Positions 16,445-24,268 are shown, counted from the stretch's first letter. The stretch is DNA of 40,442 nt from an uncultured Clostridia bacterium (GCA_944363555.1 CALVUL010000003.1:1-40442), one strand, 5' to 3'. Made by a program: numbers and translations. Notes: generated by a model from the sequence alone, not told the origin.

Positions 16445-17595
16445 CCGAGCACCTCTTTTAAAATCCGTAATCCCTCTTCGAGTTCGTCGTCGCCGATATT
16501 GAGCGGCGGCAGCAGACGCAGTTTGTCCTTCGCGGTGAGCACCACCAACCCTTTTTGCAGGCACTGCTCTTTCAGCGCCGCCGCGTCATCCGCCTCGACG
16601 CCCAGCATCAGCCCCAGACCGCTCACGCTCTTTACTTTGGAACATACCGAAAGCACGCCGCGGATGCGTTCTCCCTTCTCCGCGACGCCGCTCAGCAGTT
16701 TGTCGTTGATCGCCTTGATCACCGCGATCGCCCCCGCGCAGGCGACGGGATTGCCCCCGAACGTGGAGCCGTGCGTGCCGGGCGTCAAGGTCTTTTCGCA
16801 CTTGGCGGAAAACATCGTCGCGCCGATGGGAAGCCCGTTGCCCAGCCCCTTCGCCGTCGTTACGATGTCGGGGGAAATGCCGTACTGCATATAGGCGTAT
16901 AAACTGCCCGTCCTTCCGTTGCCCGTCTGCACTTCGTCTACGATGAACAGAACGTCCTTTTTCCTGCAAAGTTCTTCCGCCTTTTTTACGTACTCTTTAT
17001 CGAGGACGTATACGCCGCCTTCCCCCTGCACGAGTTCGAGCATCACCGCGCACACGCCGTCGTCTACGGCGCTTTCCAGCGCGGCGAAATCGTCGGCGGG
17101 AACGTGGACGAATCCGTCGGTAAAGGGCATGAAATATTGATGAAACGATTCCTGCCCCGTGGCGGAAAGGGTCGTCAGCGTTCTGCCGTGAAAGGAATTG
17201 ACGAGCGTAACGATCTTAAAGCGGTTTTCGCCGTATTTGTCGAAGGAATATTTGCGCGCCGTCTTGATGGCGCATTCGTTGGCTTCCGCGCCGGAGTTGG
17301 AAAAGAACACCTTTTTCATCCCCGTGCGCCGGCATAAGAGTTTCGCAAGGTCCGCGCAGGGCTGCGTATAGTATAAATTGCTCGCGTGCGGCAGCGCTTT
17401 CAGCTGCGATCTGACCGCCCGCCGCCACTTTCCGAACCCGATGCCCAGCCCGTTGACGGCGATCCCCGCGCCGAAATCGATCTATTTGTTTCCCCAGCGG
17501 TCGACGAGGGTAGCCCCCTTGCCGCGCACGAAAACGACGTTCTGCCGCGCGTAGGTATCCGCCACGTATTTGCGGTCCGTTTCGATAACGCCCAT
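16441..17595 (-). pseudogene. argD: Acetylornithine aminotransferase interrupted by an in-frame TAG at codon 38
   Basis: The full frame (384 codons plus stop) encodes a class-III PLP aminotransferase that converts N-acetylglutamate semialdehyde to N-acetylornithine. It starts MGVIETDRKYVADTY (17595) and reads LVDRWGNK-stop-IDFGAGIAVNGLG. The TAG (17484-17482) sits where the family has Tyr (KYIDFGSG), so TAC or TAT probably became TAG. Downstream everything is intact: SNSGAEANE, DEVQTGNGRTG, the PLP lysine K249 in TTAKGLGNG, and the C-terminus overlapping argF. A fragment could restart at ATG 17319, but it would lack the first 92 residues. It could be a point mutation, an assembly error or readthrough. 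Codons on both sides look under normal constraint, so any loss would be recent. Confidence 0.85.
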
Positions 17596-17606
17596 TTCTA
17601 TCTCCT

Positions 17607-18458
17607 TTAATAAAACATCGTGCCGATGCCCTCGTCGGAAAACATTTCGATGAGGATGGAATGCGGCACCCGCCCGTCGATGACGAACACCTTTTCCACG
17701 CCGCGGCGGATCGCCTCCACGCAGCATTCGACTTTCGGGATCATGCCGCCGGAGATCACCCCTTCGCGCATCAGCGCGGGCGCCTCGCTCACGTGGACGA
17801 CGGGAATGAGCGACTTTTCGTCCCCCTTGTCCCGCAGAATGCCGGCGATGTCCGTCATGGAGATCATGCACGCGGCGCGAAGGCTTCCCGCCAGCGCGGC
17901 GGCGACGGTATCGGCATTGATGTTGTATACGTTGCCTTCCTTATCGCATCCCACCGTGCTCACGACGGGAACGTAACCCGCGTTCAGCACGTCGAGAACG
18001 GGCTCGGCGTTGATTTTCGTGATCTCCCCCACGTAGCCGAGTGCGGCGGAAAGGGGCGCCGCCTCGATCATGTGTCCGTCTAACCCGCAAAGCCCGATCG
18101 CCTTGCCGCCGGTATTCTCGATCAGGTTGACGAGGTTTTTGTTGACCTTGCCTGCGAGCACCATCTGCACGACGTCCACGGTGGCTCTGTCGGTCTTTCG
18201 CAAGCCGTTGACGAACTCGCTTTCGATATTCATCTTTTTCAGCGTTTCGGTGATCTCCGGTCCGCCGCCGTGCACGAGCACGACTTTGACGCCCGCCTTG
18301 CTGAGCAAAACGACGTCGGTCATCACCGCTTTTTTGAGATCTTCGTTGATCATGGCGTTGCCGCCGTATTTGATGACGACGATCTTTCCGCTGTACTGCT
18401 GAATGTACGGCAGCGCCTGCACCAATATCTGCGCTTTTTCCGCGTTGCTGATTTCCAT
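17607..18458 (-). CDS. argB: Acetylglutamate kinase
   Basis: A 283-residue enzyme that phosphorylates N-acetylglutamate. The nucleotide/substrate motif VVIKYGGNAM is at 27-36 (K30). VVLVHGGGPEI (about 60-70) binds acetylglutamate, and the NADTVAAALAGSL and SGGMIPKV motifs are complete. It carries an N-terminal helix before the first strand (SNAEKAQILVQALPYIQQYSG), which in known arginine-sensitive hexameric kinases interlaces dimers. Feedback inhibition by arginine is therefore likely but inferred. It lies 11 bp before argD. Confidence 0.97.
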   Translation of the reverse strand: MEISNAEKAQILVQALPYIQQYSGKIVVIKYGGNAMINEDLKKAVMTDVVLLSKAGVKVVLVHGGGPEITETLKKMNIESEFVNGLRKTDRATVDVVQMVLAGKVNKNLVNLIENTGGKAIGLCGLDGHMIEAAPLSAALGYVGEITKINAEPVLDVLNAGYVPVVSTVGCDKEGNVYNINADTVAAALAGSLRAACMISMTDIAGILRDKGDEKSLIPVVHVSEAPALMREGVISGGMIPKVECCVEAIRRGVEKVFVIDGRVPHSILIEMFSDEGIGTMFY

Positions 18459-18484
18459 ATCCGTTTCCCTGCGTTTATCCGTAT

Positions 18485-18509
18485 GCGCCCTTAACGGGGC
18501 GCGTTTTTT
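18485..18509 (+). terminator. Terminator-like hairpin between argJ and argB, on the opposite strand
   Basis: GCGCCC-TTAACG-GGGCGC (18485-18502) is followed on the plus strand by GTTTTTT, a good intrinsic terminator for antisense transcription. In the sense (minus) transcript the same hairpin is preceded by A rather than followed by U, so it should not stop the operon. It may mark an mRNA stability or processing site. Confidence 0.4.
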
Positions 18510-18512
18510 CGC

Positions 18513-19730
18513 TTACGTGCGGTAATCGCCGTTGATCTTCACGTAATCGTAGGTGAGATCGCACCCCCATGCGGTGGCGGAACAATCGCCGTCGCACAAC
18601 GTAACGTTTATCTCGATCTCGTCCTCGCCGAGGATCGTTTTCGCCTTCTCTTCGGAAAACGGCACCCCCGCCCCCGCCTTGCATACCGTTATTTTACCCG
18701 CTTTCGAGGAAAACGAAACGCCGATTTTATTTACGTCTGTATCCGCGCCGCTGTAACCCACGGCGCACAGCACCCTGCCCCAGTTCGCGTCCGCGCCGAA
18801 CATCGCCGCCTTGAACAGCGCGCTGCCGACGACGCTTTTCGCCGCCTTCACGGCGTCCTCCCGCGTCTTTGCGCCGCTGACGTTGCATTCCAGCAGTTTC
18901 GTGGCTCCCTCGCCGTCCTTTGCGATCATCCTGCACAGTTTGACGGTAACGGCGTTAAGCGCCGCCGCAAAGGTAAAATAATCTTCGTTCTCTTCCGTGA
19001 TCTTCTCGTTTCCCGCCAGCCCCGACGCCATCGCGCAGAGCATATCGTTGGTGGAAGTATCCCCGTCTACGGTGATCATGTTGAAGGAAGTTTTGACGTC
19101 CTCCGAAACGGCTTTTTGCAGCATTTCGGGGGAAATATCGACGTCCGTGGTGACAAATACCAGCATGGTCGCCATATTCGGATGGATCATGCCGCTGCCC
19201 TTCGCCATCGCCCCGACGGCGCACTTTTTGCCGCCGAGCGTAAATTCTACGGCGGCTTGTTTTTTCACCGTGTCGGTGGTCATGATCGCCTCGTTGGCGG
19301 CGTCGTTGTTTTTCCCCAGCCCTTCCGCGAGGCTTTCCATTCCCTCCGCGACGGGGAGAATATCCAGCGGCTGACCGATGACGCCGGTGGACGCCACGAT
19401 AACGTCCGCGCGGGGAACGCCGGTATACTTTTCCACGAGAACGCACATGGTCTCGGCGACGAGTTCGCCGTCCTCGTTACAGGTGTTGGCGTTGCCGCTG
19501 TTGACGATGATCGCCTGCGCGTACCCGTCGGCGAGATGCCGTCGGGTTACGACGATCGGCGCGCCTTTCACCAGATTCTGCGTATAGACCGCCGCCGCGG
19601 CGCAGCGTTTTCTCGCCACGACCAGAGCGAGATCTTTTTTATTCTTGTTTTTGCGGATCCCGCAATGGATCCCGTTGCACAAAAACCCCTTTGCGGCGCA
19701 TACGCCGCCTTCGATCGTTTTGAACTCCAT
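18513..19730 (-). CDS. argJ: Glutamate N-acetyltransferase / amino-acid acetyltransferase (ornithine acetyltransferase)
   Basis: A 405-residue precursor that cleaves itself into alpha and beta chains. The cleavage motif is KGSGMIHPNMATML, with T188 as the new N-terminal nucleophile (cut between A187 and T188). Upstream STGVIGQPL supplies the oxyanion-hole threonine-glycine pair (T115-G116). The enzyme moves acetyl from N-acetylornithine to glutamate, recycling the acetyl group. The bifunctional form also uses acetyl-CoA; whether this one does cannot be told from sequence. No argA or argE is present in the window, which agrees with a cyclic pathway. The start is 1 bp after the argC stop. Confidence 0.97.
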   Translation of the reverse strand: MEFKTIEGGVCAAKGFLCNGIHCGIRKNKNKKDLALVVARKRCAAAAVYTQNLVKGAPIVVTRRHLADGYAQAIIVNSGNANTCNEDGELVAETMCVLVEKYTGVPRADVIVASTGVIGQPLDILPVAEGMESLAEGLGKNNDAANEAIMTTDTVKKQAAVEFTLGGKKCAVGAMAKGSGMIHPNMATMLVFVTTDVDISPEMLQKAVSEDVKTSFNMITVDGDTSTNDMLCAMASGLAGNEKITEENEDYFTFAAALNAVTVKLCRMIAKDGEGATKLLECNVSGAKTREDAVKAAKSVVGSALFKAAMFGADANWGRVLCAVGYSGADTDVNKIGVSFSSKAGKITVCKAGAGVPFSEEKAKTILGEDEIEINVTLCDGDCSATAWGCDLTYDYVKINGDYRT

Positions 19731-19731
19731 T

Positions 19732-20652
19732 TTACTTTCCTAAGTGTAAGCCGGTTTCTTCCGGTAAACCGAACATCACGTTCATATTCTGTACCGCCGC
19801 GCCGGAAGCGCCTTTGCCGAGGTTGTCGAAGAGCGCGACGCATACCGCCCGCTCGGCGTTGCCGTACACCGAAATGTACATATCGTCCCTTCCGGCAAGT
19901 GCGTTTGCCGGCAGAAACGCGCCGTATTCTTCCCCCGCGGCAAGCCGGATCAATTTTGAATTTTTATAATGTTCCGCATAGATCTCCCTGAGTTTTTCCG
20001 CGCTCGCAAAGAGCGGAACGCTCACCTGCATGCCCGCGTAAAAATCGCCGACGACGGGAGAAAAAACCGGCGGAACTTCCAATCCGCACAGCGCCTGCAT
20101 TTCCTTTAAATGCTTGTGCGCCTGCGTCAGCCCGTACTGCCGCGGAGCGTTCAGAAATTCGCTCCTCGTTTCCTGTTCGTATTCGGCGATCATCTTTTTT
20201 CCGCCGCCGCTGTAACCCGTTAAAGAAAAACAGGAAAGACGCGCGTCTTTCCCCAGCGCGCCCGCCGCGATCAGGGGATAAACGAGAGCGATGAACCCGC
20301 TCGCATGGCAGCCCGGGTTCGCCACGCGCCCGCTGTTTTCCACCGCCGCGCGGTGCGCTTCGGAAAGTTCGGGAAACCCGTACGCCCAGCCTTCCGCCGT
20401 GCGGTGCGCGGTGGAGGCGTCGACGATCTTCACCCCGTCGTTTTCGACAAGGGAAACCGATTCTTCCGCGGCGGCGTCCGGCAGGCAGAGAAACGCAACG
20501 TCGCTTTCGTTGATATAATCCCTGCGGGCGGAAAGGTCTTTGCGGTATTTTTCGGGGATCTCCCGCAAGGCGACGTCGGGGCGGCCTTTCAGCCGCCCGT
20601 AAAGTTTCAGTCCGGTCGTCCCCTCTTTGCCGTCGATAAACGCCTTAATCAT
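19732..20652 (-). CDS. argC: N-acetyl-gamma-glutamyl-phosphate reductase (short type)
   Basis: A 306-residue NADPH-dependent reductase making N-acetylglutamate semialdehyde. It is the shorter ArgC class of about 310 residues rather than the usual 340-350. The Rossmann start [20 protein letters not shown] has the GxxGxxG type loop. The catalytic cysteine is C115 in ANPGCHASG, and the downstream [11 protein letters not shown] motif and H in [11 protein letters not shown] are as expected for the family. It overlaps the argG end by 8 bp and leads directly into argJ. Confidence 0.95.
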   Translation of the reverse strand: MIKAFIDGKEGTTGLKLYGRLKGRPDVALREIPEKYRKDLSARRDYINESDVAFLCLPDAAAEESVSLVENDGVKIVDASTAHRTAEGWAYGFPELSEAHRAAVENSGRVANPGCHASGFIALVYPLIAAGALGKDARLSCFSLTGYSGGGKKMIAEYEQETRSEFLNAPRQYGLTQAHKHLKEMQALCGLEVPPVFSPVVGDFYAGMQVSVPLFASAEKLREIYAEHYKNSKLIRLAAGEEYGAFLPANALAGRDDMYISVYGNAERAVCVALFDNLGKGASGAAVQNMNVMFGLPEETGLHLGK

Positions 20653-21883
20653 TGGGGATGTTGTTGCGTTTTTTCATGTTGGCGCCGACTTTCATCGAAA
20701 GCCCGAAGAGGTTGATGAACCCCGCGCTGTCTTTCTGGTCGTACACGTCGTCCTCGTCGAAGGTGGCGATGGCCTCGTCGTACAGCGAATAAGGGGAAGT
20801 TACCCCCGCGTTGATGACGTTGCCTTTGTAGAGTTTCAGTTTCACGTCGCCTGTAACGTACTGCTGCGTTTTATCCACGAAAGCGGAAAGGCTTTCGCGC
20901 AGCGGGGTGAACCATTTGCCGAAATAGACGAGTTCGGCAAACTGTTCCGCCACCAGTTTTTTATAATGCGACGTATCGCGGTCGAGCGTGACGGTCTCTA
21001 AAATTTCGTGCGCTTTGTAGAGGATGGTGCCGCCCGGCGTTTCGTACACCCCGCGGGACTTCATGCCGACAAGGCGGTTTTCCACGATGTCCACAAGCCC
21101 GATGCCGTTGGCGCCCCCCAGTTCGTTGAGTTTTTTCACCATGTCCTGCCCGCTCAGTTTTTCGCCGTTCAGCGCGACGGGTTTTCCCTTTTCAAAGGAA
21201 ACGGTGATGTACGTCGGTTTATCGGGGGCTTTTTCCGGCGAAACGCCCATTTCCAGAAAACCTTCTTTATCGTACTGCGGTTCGTTGGCGGGATCTTCCA
21301 GATCCAGCCCCTCGTGCGAGAGATGCCACAGATTTTTATCTTTGCTGTAATTGGTTTCGCGGTTGATCTTCAAGGGAACGTTGTGCGCTTCCGCGTATTC
21401 GATCTCCTCTTCGCGCGATTTGATGCTCCATTCGCGCCACGGCGCGATGATCTTCATCTCCGGCGCGAACGCCTTGATGGTCAACTCGAAACGCACCTGA
21501 TCGTTGCCCTTTCCGGTACAGCCGTGGCAGATGGCGTCCGCCCCTTCCTTTTTGGCGATGTCTACGATCGCCTTTGCGATGATCGGGCGGGCGAACGCCG
21601 TGCCGAGAAGGTATTCCCCTTCGTACTTCGCGCCGGCTTTCAGCGTTTCGTAAACGTAATCCTGAATAAATTCTTCTTTTAAGTCGAGCACGTAGAGTTT
21701 GCTCGCGCCCGTTTTGAGGGCTTTTTCCTCCAAGCCGTCGAGTTCCGTGCCCTGCCCCACGTCCCCCGAAACCGCGATGATCTCGGGATTATCGTAATTT
21801 TCTTTCAACCAAGGGATGATGATGGACGTATCCAGACCGCCCGAATACGCCAGAACGATTTTTTTGATTTTTTTCTCCGCCAT
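20645..21883 (-). CDS. argG: Argininosuccinate synthase
   Basis: A 412-residue enzyme joining citrulline and aspartate with ATP. The PP-loop [10 protein letters not shown] is at about 11-20. [14 protein letters not shown] binds aspartate/citrulline, and [21 protein letters not shown] and the [15 protein letters not shown] block are intact. The ATG at 21883 follows CGGAGG by seven bases; an upstream in-frame ATG at 21940 lies in the promoter and is rejected. It is the first gene of the arg operon, behind a strong promoter and ARG-box-like sites. argH, the next step, is not in the window. Confidence 0.97.
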   Translation of the reverse strand: MAEKKIKKIVLAYSGGLDTSIIIPWLKENYDNPEIIAVSGDVGQGTELDGLEEKALKTGASKLYVLDLKEEFIQDYVYETLKAGAKYEGEYLLGTAFARPIIAKAIVDIAKKEGADAICHGCTGKGNDQVRFELTIKAFAPEMKIIAPWREWSIKSREEEIEYAEAHNVPLKINRETNYSKDKNLWHLSHEGLDLEDPANEPQYDKEGFLEMGVSPEKAPDKPTYITVSFEKGKPVALNGEKLSGQDMVKKLNELGGANGIGLVDIVENRLVGMKSRGVYETPGGTILYKAHEILETVTLDRDTSHYKKLVAEQFAELVYFGKWFTPLRESLSAFVDKTQQYVTGDVKLKLYKGNVINAGVTSPYSLYDEAIATFDEDDVYDQKDSAGFINLFGLSMKVGANMKKRNNIPND

Positions 21884-21911
21884 GACAACGCCTCCGTGTG
21901 TTGATAGTGCG

Positions 21912-21940
21912 ATTGTACTCCCAACGGAAAAAATAGTCAA
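21912..21940 (-). promoter_or_regulatory. Promoter of the arginine operon
   Basis: On the minus strand TTGACT (21940-21935) and TACAAT (21917-21912) are exactly 17 bp apart. The predicted start is near 21905, leaving a 21-nt leader with CGGAGG. Confidence 0.8.
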
Positions 21941-21967
21941 GCGTTTTAATGCATATTTTATTAAAAA

Positions 21968-21985
21968 TTTTGATTTTTATACATA
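21968..21985 (-). promoter_or_regulatory. ARG-box-like operator (ArgR/AhrC) upstream of argG
   Basis: The minus-strand 18-mer TATGTATAAAAATCAAAA matches 13 of 18 positions of the Bacillus subtilis ARG box CATGAATAAAAATKCAAK as I know it. The surrounding AT-rich stretch 21949-22040 holds further TGCATA(A) half-sites: near 21949, a near-palindrome TGCATAAATTTATGTA starting near 22000, and a reverse one ending near 22034. They lie upstream of the -35 box, so repression would involve several hexamer contacts or looping. Confidence 0.6.
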
Positions 21986-22036
21986 AATAAGCCGATTATT
22001 GCATAAATTTATGTATATTATTTTATTTTATGCAAT

Positions 22037-22066
22037 TATAAAAGCGGCGGCGCCCTTCACGCCGCC
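22037..22066 (-). terminator. Terminator of the glycosidase gene, upstream of the arg promoter
   Basis: On the minus strand GGCGGCG/CGCCGCC with a 7-nt loop (plus 22046-22066) is followed by GCTTTTATAA. The stop codon of the glycosidase lies within the loop. It separates that gene from the arginine operon. Confidence 0.6.
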
Positions 22067-23364
22067 CGATAGGCGGAATTTTCGATCTCAACCCGCGCGG
22101 CGCCGTTTTCGACGGATACGAAAAGTCTGCCGCCGTCCGGCAAAGCGATGTTTTCCGCCGTCGCGCTCTTTATCTCCCCGCAAAGGCACGGGCGAACCGT
22201 CACGGTGCGCCGCGCCCCGTCGATCCCGATGCCGAAGATCGTTTCCAGCACCAATCCGATGACGTGCGAAGCCGTCCACGCGTAATGTTTCACGCCCTGC
22301 GGCGTGCCGTTGAACGGCTGTAAAAACTCCGCAAAACCGCCCTTGAATTCCGTTACCGTGCGGTAAGCGAGGCGGGCGGCGAGTTCCGTGAAACCGCTGT
22401 CTTTCAGCCCCTGTACGATCCCCTCGTTCAAAAGCGACCAGACGCTGCCGCTCCAACTCGCGTTGAACTGATAATCCCCTTCGGTAACGGTGAACCGTTT
22501 ATCGCTTTTCGCGGCGGAAAAGACGGGATAGGTTTCCCAGCCGAATTCGCCGGAAGTGAGCAGCGCAACCAGCCTTTCGGCGCGCTCTTCCGGCGCGATA
22601 CCCGCTCTGAGCGGCAGGAACGTTGACGCCATCAGAAAATCATCCTGCCTTTTTTTTTTTTTTTTATAGGGATAATACGCGCCCTTTTCCTCGTTCCAGA
22701 GCCAAGCGTTGATCGAAGAGATCAATTCGCCTTTCAGCGCCGCGAAACGTTTTGCGGCGGACGTTTCGCCCAGCCGTTCCGCCAGCGCGGCGGCATGCCC
22801 CAGCGCGACGACGAGTTCCGTATTGGTATCGACCGGCGCGTATTCCCCCGATCTGCCGAACTTGCCGCTCTTGCCGAGATAAGGCACGAACGTCTCTTCG
22901 AACACCGCGCTCAAAAGCCCCGTTTCCCCGTCGCGGCGGCGGGCGATCCACCAGTCGATATAACGGGAAACCAGCCGATAGCAATCCCGCGCAAACGCGG
23001 CGTTTTCGCTTTCCGCGGCGAGACTGCACGCCACCGAAAGCAGTTTGGGCAGAGAGCTGACCTCCTCCGCGTAACGGGAATCGGCGTCGTCGCCGTACAG
23101 CGGTATCCTGCCGTCCTCTTTCTGCACGGCGAGAAAATTGCGCACGCCGTTTTCCGCAAAGGCGCGGTCTTTCCAGCGATAGCCCGAAAGCGCGAGGGAT
23201 GAATCGATATTCCACCAGTTCGCGCCGTACATGCCCCCGGGCGCGAAAAAGGGATAAACGAACCCCTTCACGGGTCGGTCTACCCTGCATTCTTCCAGCA
23301 CGGCGAACGCCGCGGCGAATTCTTCCTGCGAAACGCCCTGCAAACGAATTTCCGGTATCTGCAT
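22057..23364 (-). CDS. (alpha/alpha)6-barrel glycosidase-like protein (MGH1/GH63/GH37 type)
   Basis: A 435-residue protein with repeated helical-barrel features: GGMYGANWWNIDSSLALSGYRW near 45-66, FLAVQKEDGRIPLYGDD, PVDTNTELVVALGHAAALAERLGE, NAWLWNEEKGAYYPY, and near the C-terminus GDYQFNASWSGSVWSLLNEGIVQGL and KHYAWTASHVIGLVLETIFGI. These resemble the trehalase/mannosylglycerate-hydrolase-like clan. A C-terminal beta-strand tail follows. No signal peptide, so it acts inside the cell. A 16-A tract gives KKKKK at about residue 235. The ATG at 23364 follows TTAGGAG. Substrate unknown; the specific family call is inferred. Confidence 0.7.
   Translation of the reverse strand: MQIPEIRLQGVSQEEFAAAFAVLEECRVDRPVKGFVYPFFAPGGMYGANWWNIDSSLALSGYRWKDRAFAENGVRNFLAVQKEDGRIPLYGDDADSRYAEEVSSLPKLLSVACSLAAESENAAFARDCYRLVSRYIDWWIARRRDGETGLLSAVFEETFVPYLGKSGKFGRSGEYAPVDTNTELVVALGHAAALAERLGETSAAKRFAALKGELISSINAWLWNEEKGAYYPYKKKKKRQDDFLMASTFLPLRAGIAPEERAERLVALLTSGEFGWETYPVFSAAKSDKRFTVTEGDYQFNASWSGSVWSLLNEGIVQGLKDSGFTELAARLAYRTVTEFKGGFAEFLQPFNGTPQGVKHYAWTASHVIGLVLETIFGIGIDGARRTVTVRPCLCGEIKSATAENIALPDGGRLFVSVENGAARVEIENSAYRAA
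22650..22665. repeat. 16-base T/A homopolymer inside the glycosidase gene
   Basis: Sixteen T on the plus strand are read as A in the gene and encode five lysines plus the first base of an AGG codon, between YYPY and RQDDF. It is a slippage-prone tract; a length change would truncate the protein in its middle. Confidence 0.9.
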
Positions 23365-23432
23365 TCCGATCTCCTAATTATTTTAATATCCGACGACGCG
23401 GCGAACGCCGCACGGTGCGTTCCGCGATTTTT

Positions 23433-23453
23433 AAAAGCGTCCCGTTTGGTAAA
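23433..23453 (+). repeat. Left 21-bp direct repeat flanking the HTH/small-ORF unit
   Basis: AAAA-G-CGTCCCGTTTGGT-A-AA. It matches the copy at 24178-24198 at 19 of 21 positions, in the same orientation. A related CGTCCCGAAATGGG lies at 23467, between it and the HTH gene, so it may instead be an operator pair. Confidence 0.6.
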
Positions 23454-23503
23454 TCAATGCAAATTTCGTCCCGAAATGGGAAAATATTTACAGCGGGTGA
23501 AGT

Positions 23504-23950
23504 ATGACCATAACGGAAAATTTTATCGACATCTTAAACGACTACGTTTCGAGAAACGATCTGAGTTATCACAAATTCATCGAACAACTCGGCGTTTCGG
23601 GAAACAACATCTATTCCATTTTACAAAACCGCACCGATCCGAGCATGCGCACGCTCGTCGCCGCGGCGGATGTTTTGCGCTGTTCGCTCGATTACCTTCT
23701 CGGCATCGGCGATTCGCCGGAATATCTCCCCTCTTCGGAAACGGGAGCGACTTTCGCCGAACGCTTTGAAACGCGCCGCCGCGAACTCGGTTTGAAGAAA
23801 AACGACATCGCACGCCGCCTGAATACGGGCACTTCCGCGGTTTCCAAATGGCTCCGCGGCAAACTGCCCCGCCCCGAAACGGCGGCGAAACTGTGCGACG
23901 TGCTACAATGCACGGCGGATTATCTCTTCGCCCGTTCCGATCGCAGATGA
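23504..23950 (+). CDS. Tandem-HTH (XRE/Cro-CI) transcriptional regulator
   Basis: A 148-residue protein made of two XRE-type helix-turn-helix domains. Domain 1 (about 5-67) has YHKFIEQLGVSGNNIYSILQNRTDPSMRTL and ends CSLDYLLG. Domain 2 (about 84-145) has KNDIARRLNTGTSAVSKWLRGKLPRPETA and ends CTADYLFA. The linker is about 15 residues (DSPEYLPSSETGATF). There is no sensor or peptidase domain, so it could bind DNA as a single chain or a dimer. The start ATG at 23504 has only a weak GGGTGA upstream. It ends exactly where the convergent 62-residue ORF ends (no gap). It may regulate that ORF or the divergent glycosidase; the shared CGTCCCG motifs are candidate operators. Confidence 0.85.
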   Translation: MTITENFIDILNDYVSRNDLSYHKFIEQLGVSGNNIYSILQNRTDPSMRTLVAAADVLRCSLDYLLGIGDSPEYLPSSETGATFAERFETRRRELGLKKNDIARRLNTGTSAVSKWLRGKLPRPETAAKLCDVLQCTADYLFARSDRR

Positions 23951-24139
23951 TCAAAGACGCCCTTTGTCTTTTTCGGAAATATCCAGCACGCGGACCCTGC
24001 CGGACGGCATCCGAATATATAAGCGATCGCCTTTAAAACGGCATTTGCCGATTGTTTCCTCTTCCGGCAGGCGGCGCAGCGTTTCGATCACGCCGGCAAA
24101 CCGGATCTTCTCCCCGTCGTTTTCCCGATTTTTTCCCAT
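23951..24139 (-). CDS. Small basic protein of unknown function
   Basis: A 62-residue ORF starting MGKNRENDGEKIRFAGVIE. It is charged, with a likely beta-hairpin near residues 33-53 (CRFKGDRLYIRMPSGRVRVL) and no membrane segment. No family is recognised. It is supported by a strong promoter whose transcription start falls one base before this ATG. A longer reading from an ATG at 24178 would begin upstream of the promoter and is rejected. Its stop abuts the stop of the tandem-HTH gene. The unit of the two genes is flanked by 21-bp direct repeats. Confidence 0.55.
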   Translation of the reverse strand: MGKNRENDGEKIRFAGVIETLRRLPEEETIGKCRFKGDRLYIRMPSGRVRVLDISEKDKGRL

Positions 24140-24146
24140 ACGTAAT

Positions 24147-24175
24147 ATTATAAAACGGGGCGGATTTTTTATCAA
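24147..24175 (-). promoter_or_regulatory. Strong promoter of the 62-residue ORF, placing the start at the ATG
   Basis: On the minus strand TTGATA (24175-24170) and TATAAT (24152-24147) are 17 bp apart. Seven bases separate the -10 element from the ATG at 24139, so the mRNA is predicted to be leaderless, with no room for a ribosome binding site. Confidence 0.7.
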
Positions 24176-24177
24176 CA

Positions 24178-24198
24178 AAAATCGTCCCGTTTGGTGAA
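24178..24198 (+). repeat. Right 21-bp direct repeat flanking the HTH/small-ORF unit
   Basis: AAAA-T-CGTCCCGTTTGGT-G-AA, 19 of 21 positions identical to 23433-23453. It lies just upstream of the -35 box of the small ORF. A related CGTCCGATGG follows at 24210. It could be an operator or the trace of an insertion. Confidence 0.6.
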
Positions 24199-24268
24199 AA
24201 ATCAGGAACCGTCCGATGGCAATTTCAATCAGACGATCATCGCCGCGCTCGGAAAATTTCCCTTTCTT

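Noticed and set aside
10962..17484. Reassignment of stop codons to explain the TAA in the helicase and the TAG in argD
   Set aside because: Both codons end other genes cleanly in this window: TAG at 6561, 30321 and 39223, and TAA in many genes, several directly before terminators or overlapping the next start. Two different codons would need to be recoded, so point mutations, errors or local readthrough are simpler.
23951..24178. A longer 75-residue reading of the small ORF from the ATG at 24178
   Set aside because: That ATG lies upstream of the strong promoter at 24147-24175, so the transcript would not contain it.
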